Position numbers and translations under genes: made by a program
NCBI GenBank assembly: GCA_023627715.1
Contig: JAMAHW010000016.1
Coordinates: 62,001 to 126,000 of the forward strand
From: Periconia sp. R9002
Taxonomy: Eukaryota > Ascomycota > Dothideomycetes > Pleosporales > Periconiaceae
DNA length: 64,000 nucleotides
Direction: 5' to 3'
Shown here: piece after piece, positions 21,846 through 36,800 of the stretch
Layout: each line of letters starts with the position of its first letter
Numbering within the stretch: the first letter of the stretch is position 1
The notes under the pieces: generated by a model
The model's input: the letters and a program-made list of their open reading frames with translations, nothing else
Database searches by the model: none
What the model was told of the DNA's origin: nothing

Positions 21846-24800
21846 ATGTTGAATAGGATAATGGGAAAAGGCGATAGTTCGTCGCGCGACAGAGGCGACG
21901 GTCATGGCGACAGTCGGCGGAAACGGAGCGACTCGTCGACTACGCGTCGCCCAAAGACTTCCGAATCCGTGGTTTCTTCCAGCTCTACCAGAAGACCCTC
22001 CCGCCACGAACGAGAACGCGACCCTGGTTCCAGATCCAGGGTCCCCGAAAGCGTCGCTAGCAGCCACACTACCTACGCTACCGCTAGAGACGACTTCGAC
22101 GATACAAGGAGCAACATAGACCTGTATGAAGATCCTCACGATGAAGACAGGCGGCGGAGGCGGCGCCGCGACGACGATGAACAGTCGACGTACTCACAAA
22201 AGGAGCGCCCTTCCAGTCGAGAAAGAGAAAAGAGTAAGAGGAAGAGTGGTCGAGAGAAGAGTTCGAAGCGAAAGAGTCACTCAGAAGCTGGAGGCTCGCG
22301 GCCTCAGTCAATAGTAGACAGTCCGCAACGGGGAACACGGTCCGTGGCTGGTCAAATGGAGAGTGGAGCATCTGACCGGGCGCAGTCGCGATATCCGGCC
22401 TTGTCTGATGGGCATTACATGATGTCTGGCGCCCTGCCTGCTGGTACCATGTCTTCCCATGTACATGATCCATTCCCTGGTCAGGATCCTGTGCAGTATG
22501 GAGCTCCCTATCCTCCTCAGCCACATCATACAGATTCGTTTGGCGAAGCAGCCGATTATTATGGTGACCAAGGCCAGTCGGTTCATCACCAGCCTGGGGT
22601 GCGACCAGACCCACCTTCTGTTCTCATGCCTTTAGATACTCCCCATCTTCTGGCGGCCTCGTCGCAAGCCAACCCTGTTGCCGACACTGGGGATGGCGCA
22701 GCTGCCGACTTTTATGGTACCTCCAATGGCGATATACCATCTTCTAAACCTCCGCGGCCTTCTTCGATGCCTGGTGCTTTCACCGACGAGGAGACATCGC
22801 CTCCCAAACCCCCCCGACCATCGTCCAAGCCCGATAAACCAAGCAAACTTACTTCAGCTGCCGCAATGACTACTGCGACAGGTTTAGCTTACGCCGCAGG
22901 TCATGGCTCCTCTCACTCTCACACACAACATGAACAACACATGCACGAGACTACACAATACTCTTCCGCCCAAAGTGGACCTGGGGTTTCTGCACCTGTT
23001 TACGGTTTTGATGATAACGCATCCTATGCGGCTACTGAACATACACATTTGCCTAACTACTCCGAAGCCATGGAAGGTCAACCACCTCCGAAGCCCCCAC
23101 GACCAGGTAAAAACGGAAAAGATTCTTCGCCCGCAGGCCTTTATGCTGGAGCGGCTGGAGCGGCTGTAGCGTATGGGTTGGCCCACCACCATTCGCACGA
23201 CCACTCCCACCATCACACCTCGTCCATGCCTGGTGGGTTTCCCTCTGATCCTTACGGACCTTCGCCTAGTCCCTTTATGTCTGGCGGTATGGCACAACAT
23301 CGCGGGCAAAAAGGGCCAGCGACCAGGCTTGCGGATTGGTGGAAGAACTACGATGACGTTCGCAAGATGGAAGAATATACTGAGTATATTGGTGTATGCC
23401 GTGGCTGCTTTGACCCTCGGTCGTCACCTTGGGATGCTCCTCGTAAGCATCACTATAATCGCAAGAGATCTGGCGAATTCCGCGCTTCAGGGATTCCAGA
23501 AAAGCATTCAAGATATGGTCTTTCCGAGAAAGCTTCTCGCCATTCTTTCTCCGGCGACGAAAAACAATCGCGACACGGGCTCTCCAAAAAGGCTTCTCGC
23601 AATTCATTCTCCAGTGACGAGAGACGACATAAGCGAAAGAGCGGCAGCAGTGGTGTCGGCTGGCTTGCTGCAGGATTGGGAACCGTTGGTCTCGCCCAGG
23701 CCAGTAAAGCGCTCTGGAATCAACGTAAGGATGACTTTGATGATACTTACAGCGTAAAATCGGGGCATCGTTCTCGTTCCCGCCGGAGAGGTAGAAGTAG
23801 CAGCAGTTCTAGCGATGGCGATCGCCATCGTAACTACAAGCGCTATCCATCTGGGCGTTCTGAAATCCGGCACAGAAGCCGTTCAAGGGATCGCATGTCC
23901 GTTGGAGTAACAGGAAATCGCCAATCCACGATTCGACACAAATCAAGATCAAGGTCACGTTCTCCTTCCAAAAACCACAAAACTGGTCTACTGGGTGCTG
24001 CACTTGGAGCTGGAGTCGCTGCCAGCGCCATTAGTGCTTCGCATCATAAGCATCAGAGCCGTAGCCGTTCCCGTTCACCTCGAGGTTATCAGGTACGCCA
24101 CAAAAGGGATGGAAGCGATCACGAGAGGAGGCGCACAAAGACCAAACGCCTCAGCCAGAAGTCATCACGAAGTTCTGTCTCTTCTGGGACTATGGTCGAC
24201 ATTTCCCAGCCACAAGAATCTCAAGGCGGGTTTCTAGGGGGTTTCTTCGCGGCCCCTCCTCCAAAAGTGAAGCGTCACAAGAGCCACGCCAAGCTGAAAA
24301 AGAAGAAGACGGGTTTCTTCAACTTCGGTAATGCGTCATCCAGTTCCTCGGATTCAGATATTGCGTTCGGCACGGGATATGTCAGGAGAAAGAAGAGTAA
24401 GAAGGGACTATCGCGTAAAAGTTCGGATGAGAAGTTGCAAGCCACTTTGCTTGGACTGGGTGCTACTGCTGCTGCCATTACAGCCGCGAAAGCGCGACGC
24501 AACAATGGCAAAGTTGTTGCTGTACGAGGGAGCCGTCACGGACGTCCCGGCCATTATTCGGGTGCATCCTCTAGCTATGGTGATCATCTGGATGGCGATG
24601 GCTGGGAAGACCTACCGGATGACGATACCGCTGACTCTTCAAGCATAAGCTCAGGCCTCGCTTTTGGCGATTGGAGAGGAAAGAGTCAGGAGTCACTTCT
24701 CTCGAACGGCTCTGGTACGAACAAATGGGGCTGGCGTTGGGGAAGCAAGAAGGAAAAGAAGAAGCCCTCCAACGAAAATCTATATAATGAGGGTGCGAAT

Positions 24801-27800
24801 TCATCCTACATTGCACCTGCAACAGCCGGCGCTCTTGCCGGAGCAGTAATAGGTACTGGACTCAGTCGCCATGACAGCAGTGCAAGCAGTGCTCCCACGC
24901 TCCAGTCTGTTTACCCTGTCGCCTCAAATGACCCTACTTCGTTCGATGCTGGACGAACCAGCAACTCTATGGCTGCTCAGCCGCTTGTCACCAATCGACC
25001 AGGACCCCTCGATATTCAACACCCTCAGCCGGTTCATCAAGTACCAGGTGCCATCTACACGCAAGGCCCCAATCAACCGGGCTATGTTGCCCCTAATGGC
25101 CCTCCAGTCTTTTCCCAAGCACCCCTACAGTCACCTCATGCAAACCAGCAACCTGGTTATAACGACTCTCGCCCCTACCCTCTTACTCCGCGTCGCGCCA
25201 ACTCTTCCCCCATTCAGTCATCTCATTGGAATCAAAATGCGGGGCTTGCTGGTGTAGCTACTGCAGGTGCCCTCGCTCTTACTAAAGGCCAAAATCGCCC
25301 GTTTAGCTCCGCTTCCAATGTTCGCTTCGAGTTGACCGAGGAACAAGCACACAAAGCAGACCGTCAACTCCATAAAGAAAAAGCGCGCGAGGAGGAAGAG
25401 GAACGCCGCCGTCGTTACGAAGAAGATAAAGCAGAAGAAGAGCGTAGAAGGCATGAGTTGTCGCGTCAACAAGAGGAAGCCAGGAAATATCTTGAGGCTG
25501 AGAGGCTTTATAAGTTGAAAGAAGAACAGCGCCGTCGCGAACGGGAGGAAGAGGAGAGACGGGCTCGTGCGGCCAGGGAGGCTGACGAAAGAGACCGTGT
25601 TGAGCGAGAACGCAAGGAAGCTCAGCGTCGAGCCGAACTTGATGCTGAAGCCGAGAAGGTGCGACTTGCCCGTCAAGCAGCTGATCGCCGCGAAATGGAA
25701 CGGAAAGCGGCCGAACGTCGGGAAGAAGAAATTCGACAAGATCTAGAACGCCGCCAATGGCAATCTGACCGTTATAAGAGCGATCGCGAAACTCATAGGG
25801 TAGATGCGCAAATGACTGGCGCTGGTTCAGTTGCCAGTGATGTGCGACGCAAAGAGCACGAGCTTGATGATCGGGAGCGCAATCTCATTCATCCGGATAC
25901 ATCAAAGTCTAGCGTACCCGCTGCTGTCGTTGCTGGTGTCGCAGCTGGGGCTTTGGGTGCTGCTATTCAGTCATCGAAGCGTGATGACCGCGAGCCGAAG
26001 ACGGTAGAACCACTCGTCAAGTATGTTGAGCCAAGCAAGATCGAGCAGGATTACGCCGATGAAGAGATCCTTGACCGAAATTTTTTCAAGAACAAGAAGA
26101 AGGCCAAGCAGCAGCTCCCTTCTACTCAATCGGCTGATTATGTCTTGAAAGAATGGGAAACCTGGCACGACCAGAAACCCGTCTCCCAAGCAGAATTTTT
26201 TGCGCCTAAAGAACTCCGCGATCATAGCACTGTGTCTCCCAAAATCGACCCGAACGAAGGAGCCACCGACCTACATGTGTATCAAGCACATGACGACTTT
26301 GATCTTGGCCCACCAAAGGTTCCTCCTTACCCTCCCTCTTACTCATTCACAACTTCACGAGATGGCCACAGCGCTCCACCTGCGCCAGCATGGACCGTGC
26401 CTACGTTGAATCTTATCCAGCCCACTCCCCCTGGCAGTAGGGCAAATTCTATCCGTAGTGCATCGCTTCCTCCATCGCCTGCTATTGAACCAGTTGCGAA
26501 GCCAGAGCCGAAGCCAGAGCCAAAGGTAGAGGAAATAGCCAGGCGGGGCTCAAGGGTCAGCTGGGGTACGAATCAGTTCCACAACTATGAGGTTGCCACT
26601 CCAGAATCGTTTCGCGAGGAGTTTATCGCAGATGATGACGTTAAGAAGCCATCAGCCGCATCATACGATGAGATTGTTGTAGAGCGTGACTCTCCAAAGT
26701 CAGGCAAGACGACTTCCACCTATCATCCCTACCGTTCGGAGTATGATCCTGATCCCGCGGTAGCTTTGAGCATGCAAGACGCGCCAGATCGAGACGAAGA
26801 CAGTTGGGGTAGCACATCCACAAAGAAGCTGAGCAAGAAAGACAAGAAGAAGGCTGCTAAGGCCGCCGCAGCAACCGCTGCTGCGGCAGTGACGACCGCT
26901 GCCATTCTATCACATGACGACACATCTTCTACCGTAACGGACCCGTTTGCAGACAAGTACGCATCATCCGATGTGCATTCGTCCCGTCCGTCTTATAGCA
27001 ATGGCCATCAATCACCTGATATAGAGTCATCTCCTAGGTCTCAAAACATCGTGGAAGCTGAAGTCACAGCTGAACCCGAGCAGATCCATATACCCGGCGG
27101 GTTTGAGGATGAACTACCGCTGGAGCCGGAGAAAACCGTTGAGAACGAATGGGAAGCGCCTGCGAAGAAGACGAAGGGCAAAAAGGGAAAGAAGACCAGG
27201 AGCATTGCCGACGAGTCTTCTCTACAAGATGCGAAAAATACTGCTGAACCCACCCTTCCTGTTGAGCGTGAACCTGAGCTCGAAACCGTTGTTGCCAAGG
27301 AGCTAAATGAGCCTGTTGAAGACGAATGGGCCAGTCTCGCGAAGCCAAGCAAGAAAGACAAGAAGAAAAAATCGAAAGCCATCGAAGATCCTTGGGCACA
27401 AGAGCCGTCTCCATCTATCGAACCGCAACCGACATTTGAAACGAGCCTTACCCCTGAACCTAAACCCACCGTCGACGTTATTCGCGAACCTGAGACGCTC
27501 GTCGAGCAAGAACCTACCGCCACCCTCTCTAAAAAAGAGCGGAAAAAGAAAAAGAAAGCGCAGAGTTCATCACCCGATCTTTGGGCTGAAGAGGTTCCCA
27601 AGGTCGAGCAGACTGTACCGGAACCTGAGCCCATCAAGGAAATCCAGCCAGAGGTTGAACCGGTTATCGAGGACGAGTTGCCTGCTCCTGTTAAGCTGAG
27701 CAAGAAGGACAAGAAGAAAAAGGCAAAGGCCGCAAAACGTGCTGGCAATAGCGAAGATAGTGAAAGTAGCCAGCCTGCTACTCCTGTGATCGAACGCGAT

Positions 27801-30800
27801 CCAAGAGATATCGAGCCCACCTATACTGATCAGAATGCTGGAACGACTTCAAACGTGACCACAGAAGGCTCGAGTAGGGTAGCAGCCAGCGCTTTAGCTG
27901 GGGGGTTTGCAGGCCTCATCGCTTCTGCCATGAAACAAGACCAAGAAAGGCTAGCCCATGATCTGCGTCAAGCACGAGAAAATTTGGAGTCTGCCGACAA
28001 AAGTGCTTCGAATGGAACGGGCACACATGACGAACAGGACCGAAAGCCTGTAGTTCCCAGCACTGCCTTTGATGATGACTTGGGTGGTATCAAGACACCG
28101 AAGAAGTCTAAGAAGAAGCGACACAGCGGCATGTACTCTCCCTCCGTGGGATCCCCATTACGGTCGGAGTTGCAGTATGATGACTATGTGGGTCCCTCGA
28201 ATGCACCACCTCCTGCACCTATGGAAGACGTGGGCATCCATTCCTCTAATCTGCCTATTAACCCGGCAATCCCGGACTCGGCCACTTCAATCTCCCGAAA
28301 CATTCACGATTCCGGGTATCATGCACCGGACGACCAACCCGAGGCCGATGGCGCGGATCGGGATTCCGATGAATTCTTCTCAGCGGGGTCAGACGACAAA
28401 AAGAAATCAAAGGAAAAATCCCCCACATATGAACGATACGATGATCGCGATAACAGGTCGATCATCTCCTCGGGCAGCAGATATGAGGATGCAGTAGATC
28501 GAGAAGAACGACGTCGTCACTATGGAGAGCGTTCTGTTAGTCCGGACCGTGGCTACGCGCTAGATGATGTTGATGGCAAGCGTAGACATCACCGACGCCG
28601 CGGGACCGATGAGTGGGACAACAGATCGACGGTCTCAGAGGCGCGTTCAGAAGCTACTGGTGAACGGAGACACAAGCATAGGAATAGGGATAGAGAGCGC
28701 AACGGATCTCCTGAACCACGTGTGGGTTCGTCAGCTGCCTCAGACCCTGGTGATCTCTATGAGCGGGAACGCAAATCTTCTCGGCGAAAATCAAGACGCG
28801 ATGGAGATGACGATAACGTATCCATCATCTCATCCCCACCTCGTTACGATGAGGAGCGTAGTAGCCCCAAGAGGGAAAAGCGATCATCAGGTCTTTTTGG
28901 ATTGTTTAGCAAGTCACGAGAGAGCTTGCCTGAACCTACCAGCAAATCCTCCAAAGTTAGGGATGACGATTACAGCAGCGAACGAAAGCATCGAAAAAAG
29001 AAGAGCGATAGGGGCTCAGCATATGGCTCAGATGACGATGATGCACGTTCCACTGTTTCTTCAAGCAGTAGCAGGCAAAAGCGGAGGAGTCGAACTGATA
29101 GTTGGGAGAATGAAGGCAGCAAGGTATAGCCCACAATTTTCTTGCGGCTGCGTTTTTTGTATCATGTATCGTAGATTGTTAATTTATTTCCTTTTTTTTC
29201 TAGGACTCTACCTCCTCCCGCTCCCGCTCTCGATATGCCGATGAAAATAAGTCTTTTTTAGACGATAGGGCAGTGGCGGCCACACCACTGCCCACAGGTG
29301 AGCTCGCTTCTTCTAATGATGAAGGTAACCATCCCGACAGTGGCATTTCTGGAGATCGATCACAACCTTCTCTCCCTTCAATTGAGACCTCTTTCCCATC
29401 CACGAACGACTCCGGCGATGTTGAGACGGCGCCCCCAATCACTCCTCAGGAGGACCCAAAGGCATTCTTGACTCGGCTTACAGGATTACAGCCATGGCAG
29501 CTCCAAGCTTTTCCGGATGAGCTACCACCACTACCATCGTCAAGACCTGTTAGCCCTACCTTGCAAACCCCTGAACAGGCTAGGACAAGTCCTTTTGCTG
29601 AACGAGACCTATCGTCTACTTCCGTACCCATTCGTTTCCGCCGAATGACTTCTTCACCTGGTGCTACGCCTCAGCGAGAGCTTGCACTTGAGACATCAAG
29701 CCCTCTTGCCTCGCCTCGCCGCCCGCCTAACCCACGCCACTCCAAGTCCAGCTCTGCAGAGTTCAAAACATCTCGTGAATTCAGGCCTCTGTACCTAGTT
29801 GAGCGCAATCGCAAGTCCGTCGACCTGGAAGACGAAGTACTTCCCTCCTTGCCGTCAAGCGGCAGTCCATCTCGGGCTTCTTCCACGACGGGAGATGAGT
29901 ATCAGTCTGCGCTCGAATCGCCAGAACCAAGCATCAGCGACAGCTCGGAGCATCCCTTCTTGGATCCTTTAAATTTCATCCCCCCACCGCAGATCGGTCC
30001 TGAGATGCAACATCCTGAACTCGAGAATCGCGAAATTGAAGAATTGGACGAGAGTGGGCAGTCTACACCCAAGGCATCCACGTTTCCCGCCGGAATTACA
30101 GATGATGAGATTGTACCGTCTGCAAATGACCTTGCTGATCGTTTAGCGCATATTCAGGAAGAGGAAGGAGCAGGGCTCGGCCTTTCCCTACCGGAGACTC
30201 AACCGGCAATTTTACCTCCTGAAGGCGTTCCCCCCAAGGATCATGAGACACAAGATAGTTCTCACCCTCGTAGCCGTCAAGTCTCACCGTCACGTTCTTC
30301 TCTCCTCAAAAATGCAGCTCTCGGCGCCGTCGTCGGAGGGGTTGCGGCCGTCACTTTAAGCGATCACCCCTCGCCTTCGTTGAACGACGAAGACGATTTT
30401 ATGGGCGGAGACTTGGATCAGGATACCATTAATGCTACTGCTGATCATACTCCTGCAATTGAGCCTGAGGAGCCTGAACGACCCCCTCTTGTACGTACAT
30501 CCTCATCTTCTACTAAGAAAGGCAAGAAAGGCAAAAAGAGCTCGAAAGGGAAAAGTATCGATCTAGGTACAAGTACGGAAAGTCCAAAAGAGTTCACCGC
30601 AGAGGACAACCAAAGGATCAGAGAGCAGGATGCTGCTGATGCTGTCGAAGGGTGGTTCGATACGCCCGTGGAGAAACCAAAGAAAGTTGAAGAAGAAAAG
30701 AAGGAGACTGTCAAAGTACCAGAGGCCAAGCCTGATTCCAACCTGCTACGCCGCGAAAGCAAAGGGAAAGGGAAAGGGAAAAAGAAAACAAAAACCAGGG

Positions 30801-33800
30801 GGGGGTCCGTCTCAGCTCCTGCCCCAACAGAACCTCCCGCGCCCGCTACTACCCAAGAGCCCTCAGAGAATTTAACAGCAGCCAAGAATACTATATCGAC
30901 TGGATACGAACCTGGGTCTTCGGCCAATTTCATTCCAACATTCAACGACAACGAAGACGACTGGGCTAAGAATCGCGCTGGATCAGATATCTTTGATGAC
31001 GCTACTCTCGTTGGCGAACCAGGCGTGTTGAGCTCACCTGAGGCAATGAGCAAAGAGTTCAGGCGCCAGAAAATTCTTGAGCATACGCAACCTGCCAGTT
31101 TCGAAGATGCTGCTGTGAGACGCGTCGAACTGGGTAGCCCTAAGGCGTTGAGAGCCTTGGACGCACCGACAGCCATACGTCTTGACAGCAACTTCTCCAA
31201 TCTAGAAACTGAGGCGGAGCCTAAGCAACCAGTCGATCTCTGGGCTGCTACCACGCCTAACCTTCCTAAAGGGAAAATGGTTGAATCGACTGATTTTACT
31301 TTGCCTTCTACTTCTGAACCGGCTGCAAAGGGGAAAAGGGGAAAGAAAGGAAAGAATCATAAGCGTGGCAGTCAGCTGGCCGAACCGGACCCAAGTGCCC
31401 TGCCTTCAGAGGCTGCAAATACTAGGGAACAGGTTGAGCAAGACATTCTCAAGCCTGCGTTTGATGCCGGCGAAGTGGCCAGGTACCTGGATACCACCTC
31501 TTCGCCTGCGGAGTTGAATGAAGAGATATCTGCCATCGAGCCTGTTTCCGTCAAGAATCAGGAAACCCAAGGAAATTTCAATGTCATGGATTTCCTTGTG
31601 AAAGACGATTCAACACCTTCACTCCCCGCCGAAGAAACGAAAGCCAACCCTGAGCCCGAGCTTGCCGCGTTCTCCAGTGAGCCCGCTGATAACAAGAAAC
31701 CCATCGACCCCATGGACTTCCTCGTCAAAGATTCTTCATCTGAATCCAACACACCTGCTCCGATCACGACACAGAAGGAAGAAAAACCAAAAGCTAAGAA
31801 GACCGCTTCTGAGCCATCTCCCTCGTGGGGATCATCATTCTTGGGAGCTTTTGGGCTTGGAAAAAAGAAGAAGAGCAAGCCCCAGCTTAACACGCCTGAG
31901 CCGAAGAGCCCCATCACAACCCTTTCGATCGACAAACAGGCGGATGTTGAACCTACTCCTACTGAAAATGTGGAAAGCACAATTCCTGCGCCAAGTGAGC
32001 CCGAAAAGTCTTCCGAGCAAGATGAAAAACCTGCAACCGATGATGCAGAGATGGCCATCGAGGAGGTTAAGTCTGCTGAAAAAGACGAACCGCATGTATC
32101 TTCTGAGGTTTCATCTGCAAAGAAGGGTAAGGGTAAAAAGGGAAAGACGGAGAAGCGAACTTCGAAGAGTATGAGCAAGCAAGACACACCTTCCATCGCC
32201 CAAGAAACACCGATTGTCGAAGGAACACCAATCGCCCCAGAGACACCGTCTATCATAGACAAGAGCGAGGAGCCTCAGAACGAGGAGGTAAAGCCATCTG
32301 GATTTGCAGATATCATCTCCGAAACCGAAAACGTGGATACGCAGCTGGCTACTGAAGAATCATCTGTCCCGATCTCTTCCGGGGAGCAAGAAATACATCC
32401 CAACCCAGCAAATGCCGCCGAAACTGATCAGTCGCCGTTACCTGAACCAACAATGGAGGTGCAAGAAGACGAATGGGCACCTATCACCAAGAAGAAAGGA
32501 GGTAAAAAGGGAAAGAAGAGCAGACAAACCAGTGTTCAGCTGCCCGAAACCGTCGATAGCGAGCCCACCTCGTCAGCTCTAGAGGCATCAAATGATCTTA
32601 CTGGAGGGGTGTCTTTGGAGGCGCCGAACGTCGAGGTGGATGGGAAGGAAGGCTCTCAAGATCGCAGTCTATCCTTGTCTGAAGAACCCGTCACCAGTAT
32701 TACTCCGAAGAGCCAAGTGGAAGAGTCAACTCCTGTGGATACTGAGGAATGGGGTACCACCAATTCGATCAAGAAGAAGGGAAAGAAGGGAAAGAAGGCA
32801 CAGCGTGCAAGTTTGCAATCCGGCACTCTGCCTGATATCGAAGCCTCAGAACCGACTGTCCCCGAGGAGCAACCTCTATCTCCAACACTTCTATCCACCA
32901 AAGACGTGTCCCAAGATGAGAGTTTGACTAGAATGGAATCCCAGCAACCCCAACCTCCAGAAAGCATCGCCGAGTCTGGGAAAGAATCGCCTAAGGAACC
33001 TGCGCAACCCCAACCATCTACCGAAACCATCTCACTACTGCCCCTTGAGTCTGAGACTGACGACGTGTCCAACAAGAGCATATCGACTTCTCTACCCCTT
33101 GAAGAAATCCCAATTACCGCTGAAGATGACATGACACCTGCGTTCAAAAAGGCGAAGAATAAGAAGGGCAAAAAGAGCAAGAATGTCGATATCGAACCTA
33201 GTCCTTCTGTTGACGTCTCACACGTTGAAGTGCCTGAGAAATTGTCCTCCGAGCAACATGAGCCAATTTCTGAGCAAGAGCGGGGCACTCCTTCCGCGAT
33301 ACAAGCGACAGAAGTAAGCACGACTGCCGACTCTCAGCAAGAACCAATTGGCGAGACAATTCAACCTTTGGAGCACACTGTGGAGGTTACGCAAGAGTCT
33401 ACGCAAGAGTCTACGCAACCTGCAGACGTTGAGGTTGGGAATGACCAGGAAGAGGCGCCCGCGACGTCCAAAAAGGGCAAAAAGAAAGGCAAGAAGAATA
33501 GAACCCCCGTTTCTGAAGCGACCGTCCCTGTCGTTGAGAGAGAGGGTGAGTCTAAGTCATCTGAGGATCTACCCCTTGAAGGCTTGCCTTCTGAGTCCGT
33601 GCTTCCTGAGCCTACACCTTCCACCGAGCCTGTGCTGCCTGAGTCCACGCCTTCCACCGAGACCGCACTTCCTGAGCCTACATCTTCCACTGCGCCCAAA
33701 AATCTAAAGTCTACCGTCGAACCCAGCACCGATATAGCGATTCCTGGGGATGTAGAGACATCACTTGTGCAAGAAGAGCCAACCCCTCCTGTACTTTCTA

Positions 33801-36800
33801 AAAAGGATAAGAAAAAGTTGAAGAAAGCAAAGAAAGGCAAGACAAGTGAAGTTGACGCTGAAACCAGTCCAGCTGACTCCGCTGCTGTTGAGTCAAACGA
33901 TGTATCACGATCGTTAGACGAGAACTTCCAGCAATCAAGTCCTGACGTCGTGAGGGATGGGAGCATAATTCAAGACGAACCTACCCATTCCTCCGAGCCG
34001 GTCATTGGAGAAAAGGTAGAGGATGAGCTTCCTTCTACGGATGATATTCAGACCACTACAGAGGAACTCGAGAAAGTCGACAAGCCTACGGCGGAGGTGT
34101 CGGAGGAAATCACACTACCTTCCATTCCATCTAAGAAGGGCAAGAAAAAGAAAAGCAAGAAGGGTAAATCTCTAGAGTCTGAGCCAAGTACACCTGTGGG
34201 CGAGCTCGAAGAGCAACCGAAGTTGTTCTCTGAGCAAACTCCTGTTGAGCCTAGCACTGCTGAGCCAGCAGTCGAGGCACCTACTGGTGAGCAGACTGAG
34301 ATTATACCTCCTACTGCTGAGATGAGCTCGCTTGAATCGGCGACTGAAAACGAGCCACTGGTTTCGGAAGAACCAATCGCCTCGCAACCCACCTCTAAGA
34401 AAGCGAAAAAGGAGAACAAGAAAGGGCAGTCTTCGGTTTCTGAGCCGAGCACACCTATCGTTGAACTAGAGGAACCGTCTATCACCATTGAATCCGCCGT
34501 CGAAACCGCCACTGGAGATCAAGTCACTCAACCCGATGTCGTCGAGCCTACAGCCGGCCCCAATATTATTGGACCTGCAGACAAAGATGAAAGTGCTTCC
34601 TTGGAGCCTACAATCTCCCCAGAAGATTTGACAATCACATCGACTACTAAGAAAACCAAGAAAAAGAAGGGCAAGAAGAGCAAGGCTTCCATATCTGAGC
34701 CGAGCACCCCCATTCTTGAGAAGGAAGAGCCAATTCTATCGACTGAATCTGCCTCTATTGATCTGACTCCCGTCGAGCCTAGCAGAGACATTTCCGAGCC
34801 ACTATCTGAACCTCACCAAGAAGTCACCGAAGAGCCGCTTCAAGCCGAACAAAAGGACGATCTGGAAACGCCGTTATCTGGAAAAGAAAGGAAGAACGAG
34901 GGCAGGGAGAGTGACATTCTCGGTGTTGAACCGGAAACTCCAGAAATAACTGAGCAGCCTGAACTTGCACCGCCTGCCGAGCCTACCTCCGTCGAAAGCG
35001 ATGCGCAAAATATCTCTGAAAATCCCGCAAGCCCAACTCTTCAGATTGAGGCTGACCCTAATGGAGAAAGTCAACAACCGTCAGCTTCCGTGGAGGATGA
35101 ATCATCTGCGCCTTTGTCAAAGAAGCAGAGAAAGAAAAAGGGCAAGAAGGCGAAGCCAGCTGAACAGGAACAGTTAACAACTCCAGTTTCTGAACCTGCC
35201 ACAGCCGATGCCAGTGCGAAAGAGCTTAACTCTGGAATTGCTCTCGAGACTCAGATAGAGCCCAGCTTGGACGTTCCCCAATCCTTGCCTTCTGCACATG
35301 AAATCGAACCGAATGTGCTTGCGTCTGAGAAAGAAATCGGCAAAACAGAAACATTGCCCGACAGTCAGTTGGAATCAACGCCAATTGCCACAGACTTCGG
35401 TGTGACTGCCGGTGGTGTTCCTGTGATCGTGCCTCAACCAGATACCACTGAAGATATTTCGCAGTTCTCAACTCCAACGCAGGAAATTGAGCAAACACCT
35501 CTGTCCAAGAAAGACAAAAAGAAGAACAAAAAGCAACGAAAATCAGTGTCTTTCGATCCAGATATTACGTCAACAGAGGAGCGCAATGACCCATCCCCGA
35601 AAATCACAGAGTCCAATCTATCCTCGCAAGCAGTCGATGCAGTTTTGCCCACAGAAGAGCAGAGTTTCCCTAACATCGAAGAACTATCTACGTCAGAGGC
35701 AGAAACTTCATTGAAAACCCCTTCCGCCACTACCTCGAAAGAAGATCAAATTGGGAAAGGCAAAGAAACTGAGTTCACCCTAGACGCGGAGGAATCCCCA
35801 CAACCATCCGTGCGCGATGAAAATATTGTGGAGCGTTCAACTACCACCGTGCGCGATGTCAACGTGTCGTCAGGTGACAAGGATCTTTCACCGCTAGTTG
35901 GACCCACTTCTTCGCCTCCAGCCGAACCGATCACCGAAAAGATCGAAGGCGACCATGAGAAGACGGATACTTTGCAGACCGATGCTGCTGCCGAACCAAC
36001 GAAGGAGGTGGTGGATGAACCTGATGAGTGGGCGATGCCGTCGAAGAAGGACAAAAAGAAGAAGGTGAAAAAGCCAGGCAAGGATATTTCCACGGAGATC
36101 ACCGCAACACCATCTGTCCCAGTTGAGACATCTCACGATATCGAACCTAACAGTGGAGTTGTTCTTCCCACTTCTTCAGATACTGTTGTTGAAGAAAAAC
36201 AATCTCCGGCTGCTGAGGATGTCCCGGTTGTGGCAGAGCCACCCTCGTCTGAGGTAGCGCCAGAACCGAAAGTTGAAGATGACGACTGGGCTGTGCCTAT
36301 TCCATCCAAGAAAAAGAAGAACAAGAAGGGCAAGAAGGATCCCGTGGAAGAAGATGCGCCTACTGTCTCTGCGACCAAGCCAGTGGATGAAGTTTCGCTG
36401 ATTGCTGAAGAACAAAATAAACGACCCCTTGTAGAAGAGATATTGGAACAATCCGTGGAGGAGAAGTCTGAAGAACCTTCTGCCGACCAATCTGTTAATC
36501 TTTCCTCAGAGAAACCAATAGAGACACCTGTTGTTGAAGAGTCCGCTCCGTTGTCGAAGAAGGCCAAAAAGAAGGCGAAGAAGGCCAAAAAAGATCTGGA
36601 GAAAGATGGCGATAACTTGCCTGCAGCGGAGCCAAATGCAGAGATTGCTGCTTCTCATGTCACCGAAGATATTCCTGCCGATACTGCTGTGGAATCTGTA
36701 ATCATTGACGCATCATCTGCGCTTTTATCTGAGAAAAAAGAGGTTGAAGAGACCAAGGAAGAATTGCCAAAAGAAGACCCTTCTCTCGCCGTCACTGAGC

